A stretch of DNA of 64,000 bases, taken from contig CAVRCG010000004.1 of NCBI GenBank assembly GCA_963719525.1, positions 2,852,001 to 2,916,000 on the forward strand, in the 5' to 3' direction. The stretch comes from Bernardetia sp963719525. Its GTDB lineage: Bacteria > Bacteroidota > Bacteroidia > Cytophagales > Bernardetiaceae. The notes under the pieces are model-generated. The model made no database searches. It saw only the letters and a program-made list of their open reading frames with translations, and was not told the origin of the DNA. Both the position numbers and the translations under genes were made by a program. Below, piece after piece: positions 63,942 to 64,000 of this stretch. The number at the start of each line of letters is the position of its first letter. Within the stretch, counting starts at the first letter, position 1.

Positions 63942-64000
63942 TTATTTGATCAAACCTGTTTCAGTAAACTTGATTACTCTTTTTCAAAATCTAAGGAAAT
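63942..64000 (-). CDS. 3' end of an unidentified minus-strand gene (partial)
   Basis: On the minus strand a frame reads K-R-V-I-K-F-T-E-T-G-L-I-K and stops at 63942-63944, followed by a terminator at a suitable distance. A TGA is found in the same frame about 15 codons upstream, so either the gene is in another frame or a further one-base error lies here. Too little is visible to identify the product. Confidence 0.3.

Overview
The window is AT-rich DNA from a member of the Bacteroidota, most likely the order Cytophagales; a Bernardetia-like genus is my guess, not something the sequence proves. The evidence is a type IX secretion (T9SS) C-terminal sorting domain, FecR/STN and GLPGLI proteins, TonB-dependent receptors, a fused SecDF, DUF3822, DUF2911 and DUF2721 proteins, an archaeal-type ProS, and promoters of the form TTG-N19/20-TAnnTTTG. 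Most genes are chromosomal housekeeping or envelope genes in short units on both strands. I see no prophage, CRISPR array, rRNA or transposase.

Layout. 0-10.4 kb: gpsA (5' end outside the window), DUF2911, a LOV-like PAS protein, an HTTM membrane protein, a lipoprotein, hisH, lon and rsmH. 10.4-15.4 kb: an accessory cassette of two paralogous cysteine-containing secreted small proteins, a GLPGLI protein and a large TonB-receptor-like protein, which I consider the best candidate for an undescribed system. 15.4-31 kb: a glycosidase remnant, a universal stress protein, pnuC, a DUF4349 lipoprotein, a subtilase, an outer-membrane protein, proS, a dynamin-like GTPase, a T9SS cargo protein and a TonB receptor. 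31-38 kb: an ECF sigma factor with a putative membrane anti-sigma/TonB-C-like partner, a type IIG restriction-modification enzyme between two palindromes, a membrane-anchored protein with two similar external segments, and tRNA-Thr. 38-46 kb: FkbM methyltransferase, metal-binding lipoprotein, GDPD phosphodiesterase, FecR plus an STN protein with 16-residue repeats, a cNMP-binding protein, a phosphatase remnant and an LptF/LptG permease. 46-59 kb: a 7TMR-DISM/SpoIIE phosphatase, panC-panD, a crotonase, DUF2721, a WG-repeat protein, tRNA-Met, a small secreted protein and secDF. 59-64 kb: a DUF2520 protein, a ThiF/E1-like enzyme, a beta-class DNA methyltransferase with a zinc-ribbon partner, a nuclease-fold-like protein and a DUF3822 protein.

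Two features run through the whole window. First, at least ten otherwise intact genes (HTTM, lon twice, a small secreted protein, TonB receptor, type IIG enzyme twice, the 36 kb membrane protein, fecR, lptF/G, the 54 kb protein, secDF) are broken by a frameshift, and every one is restored by removing exactly one base. Because lon, secDF and lptF/G are affected, I read these as insertion-type consensus errors and annotate the restored genes across the break. Second, intergenic spacers are filled with dispersed palindromic or inverted repeats of at least eight families, including a MITE-like element with terminal inverted repeats.
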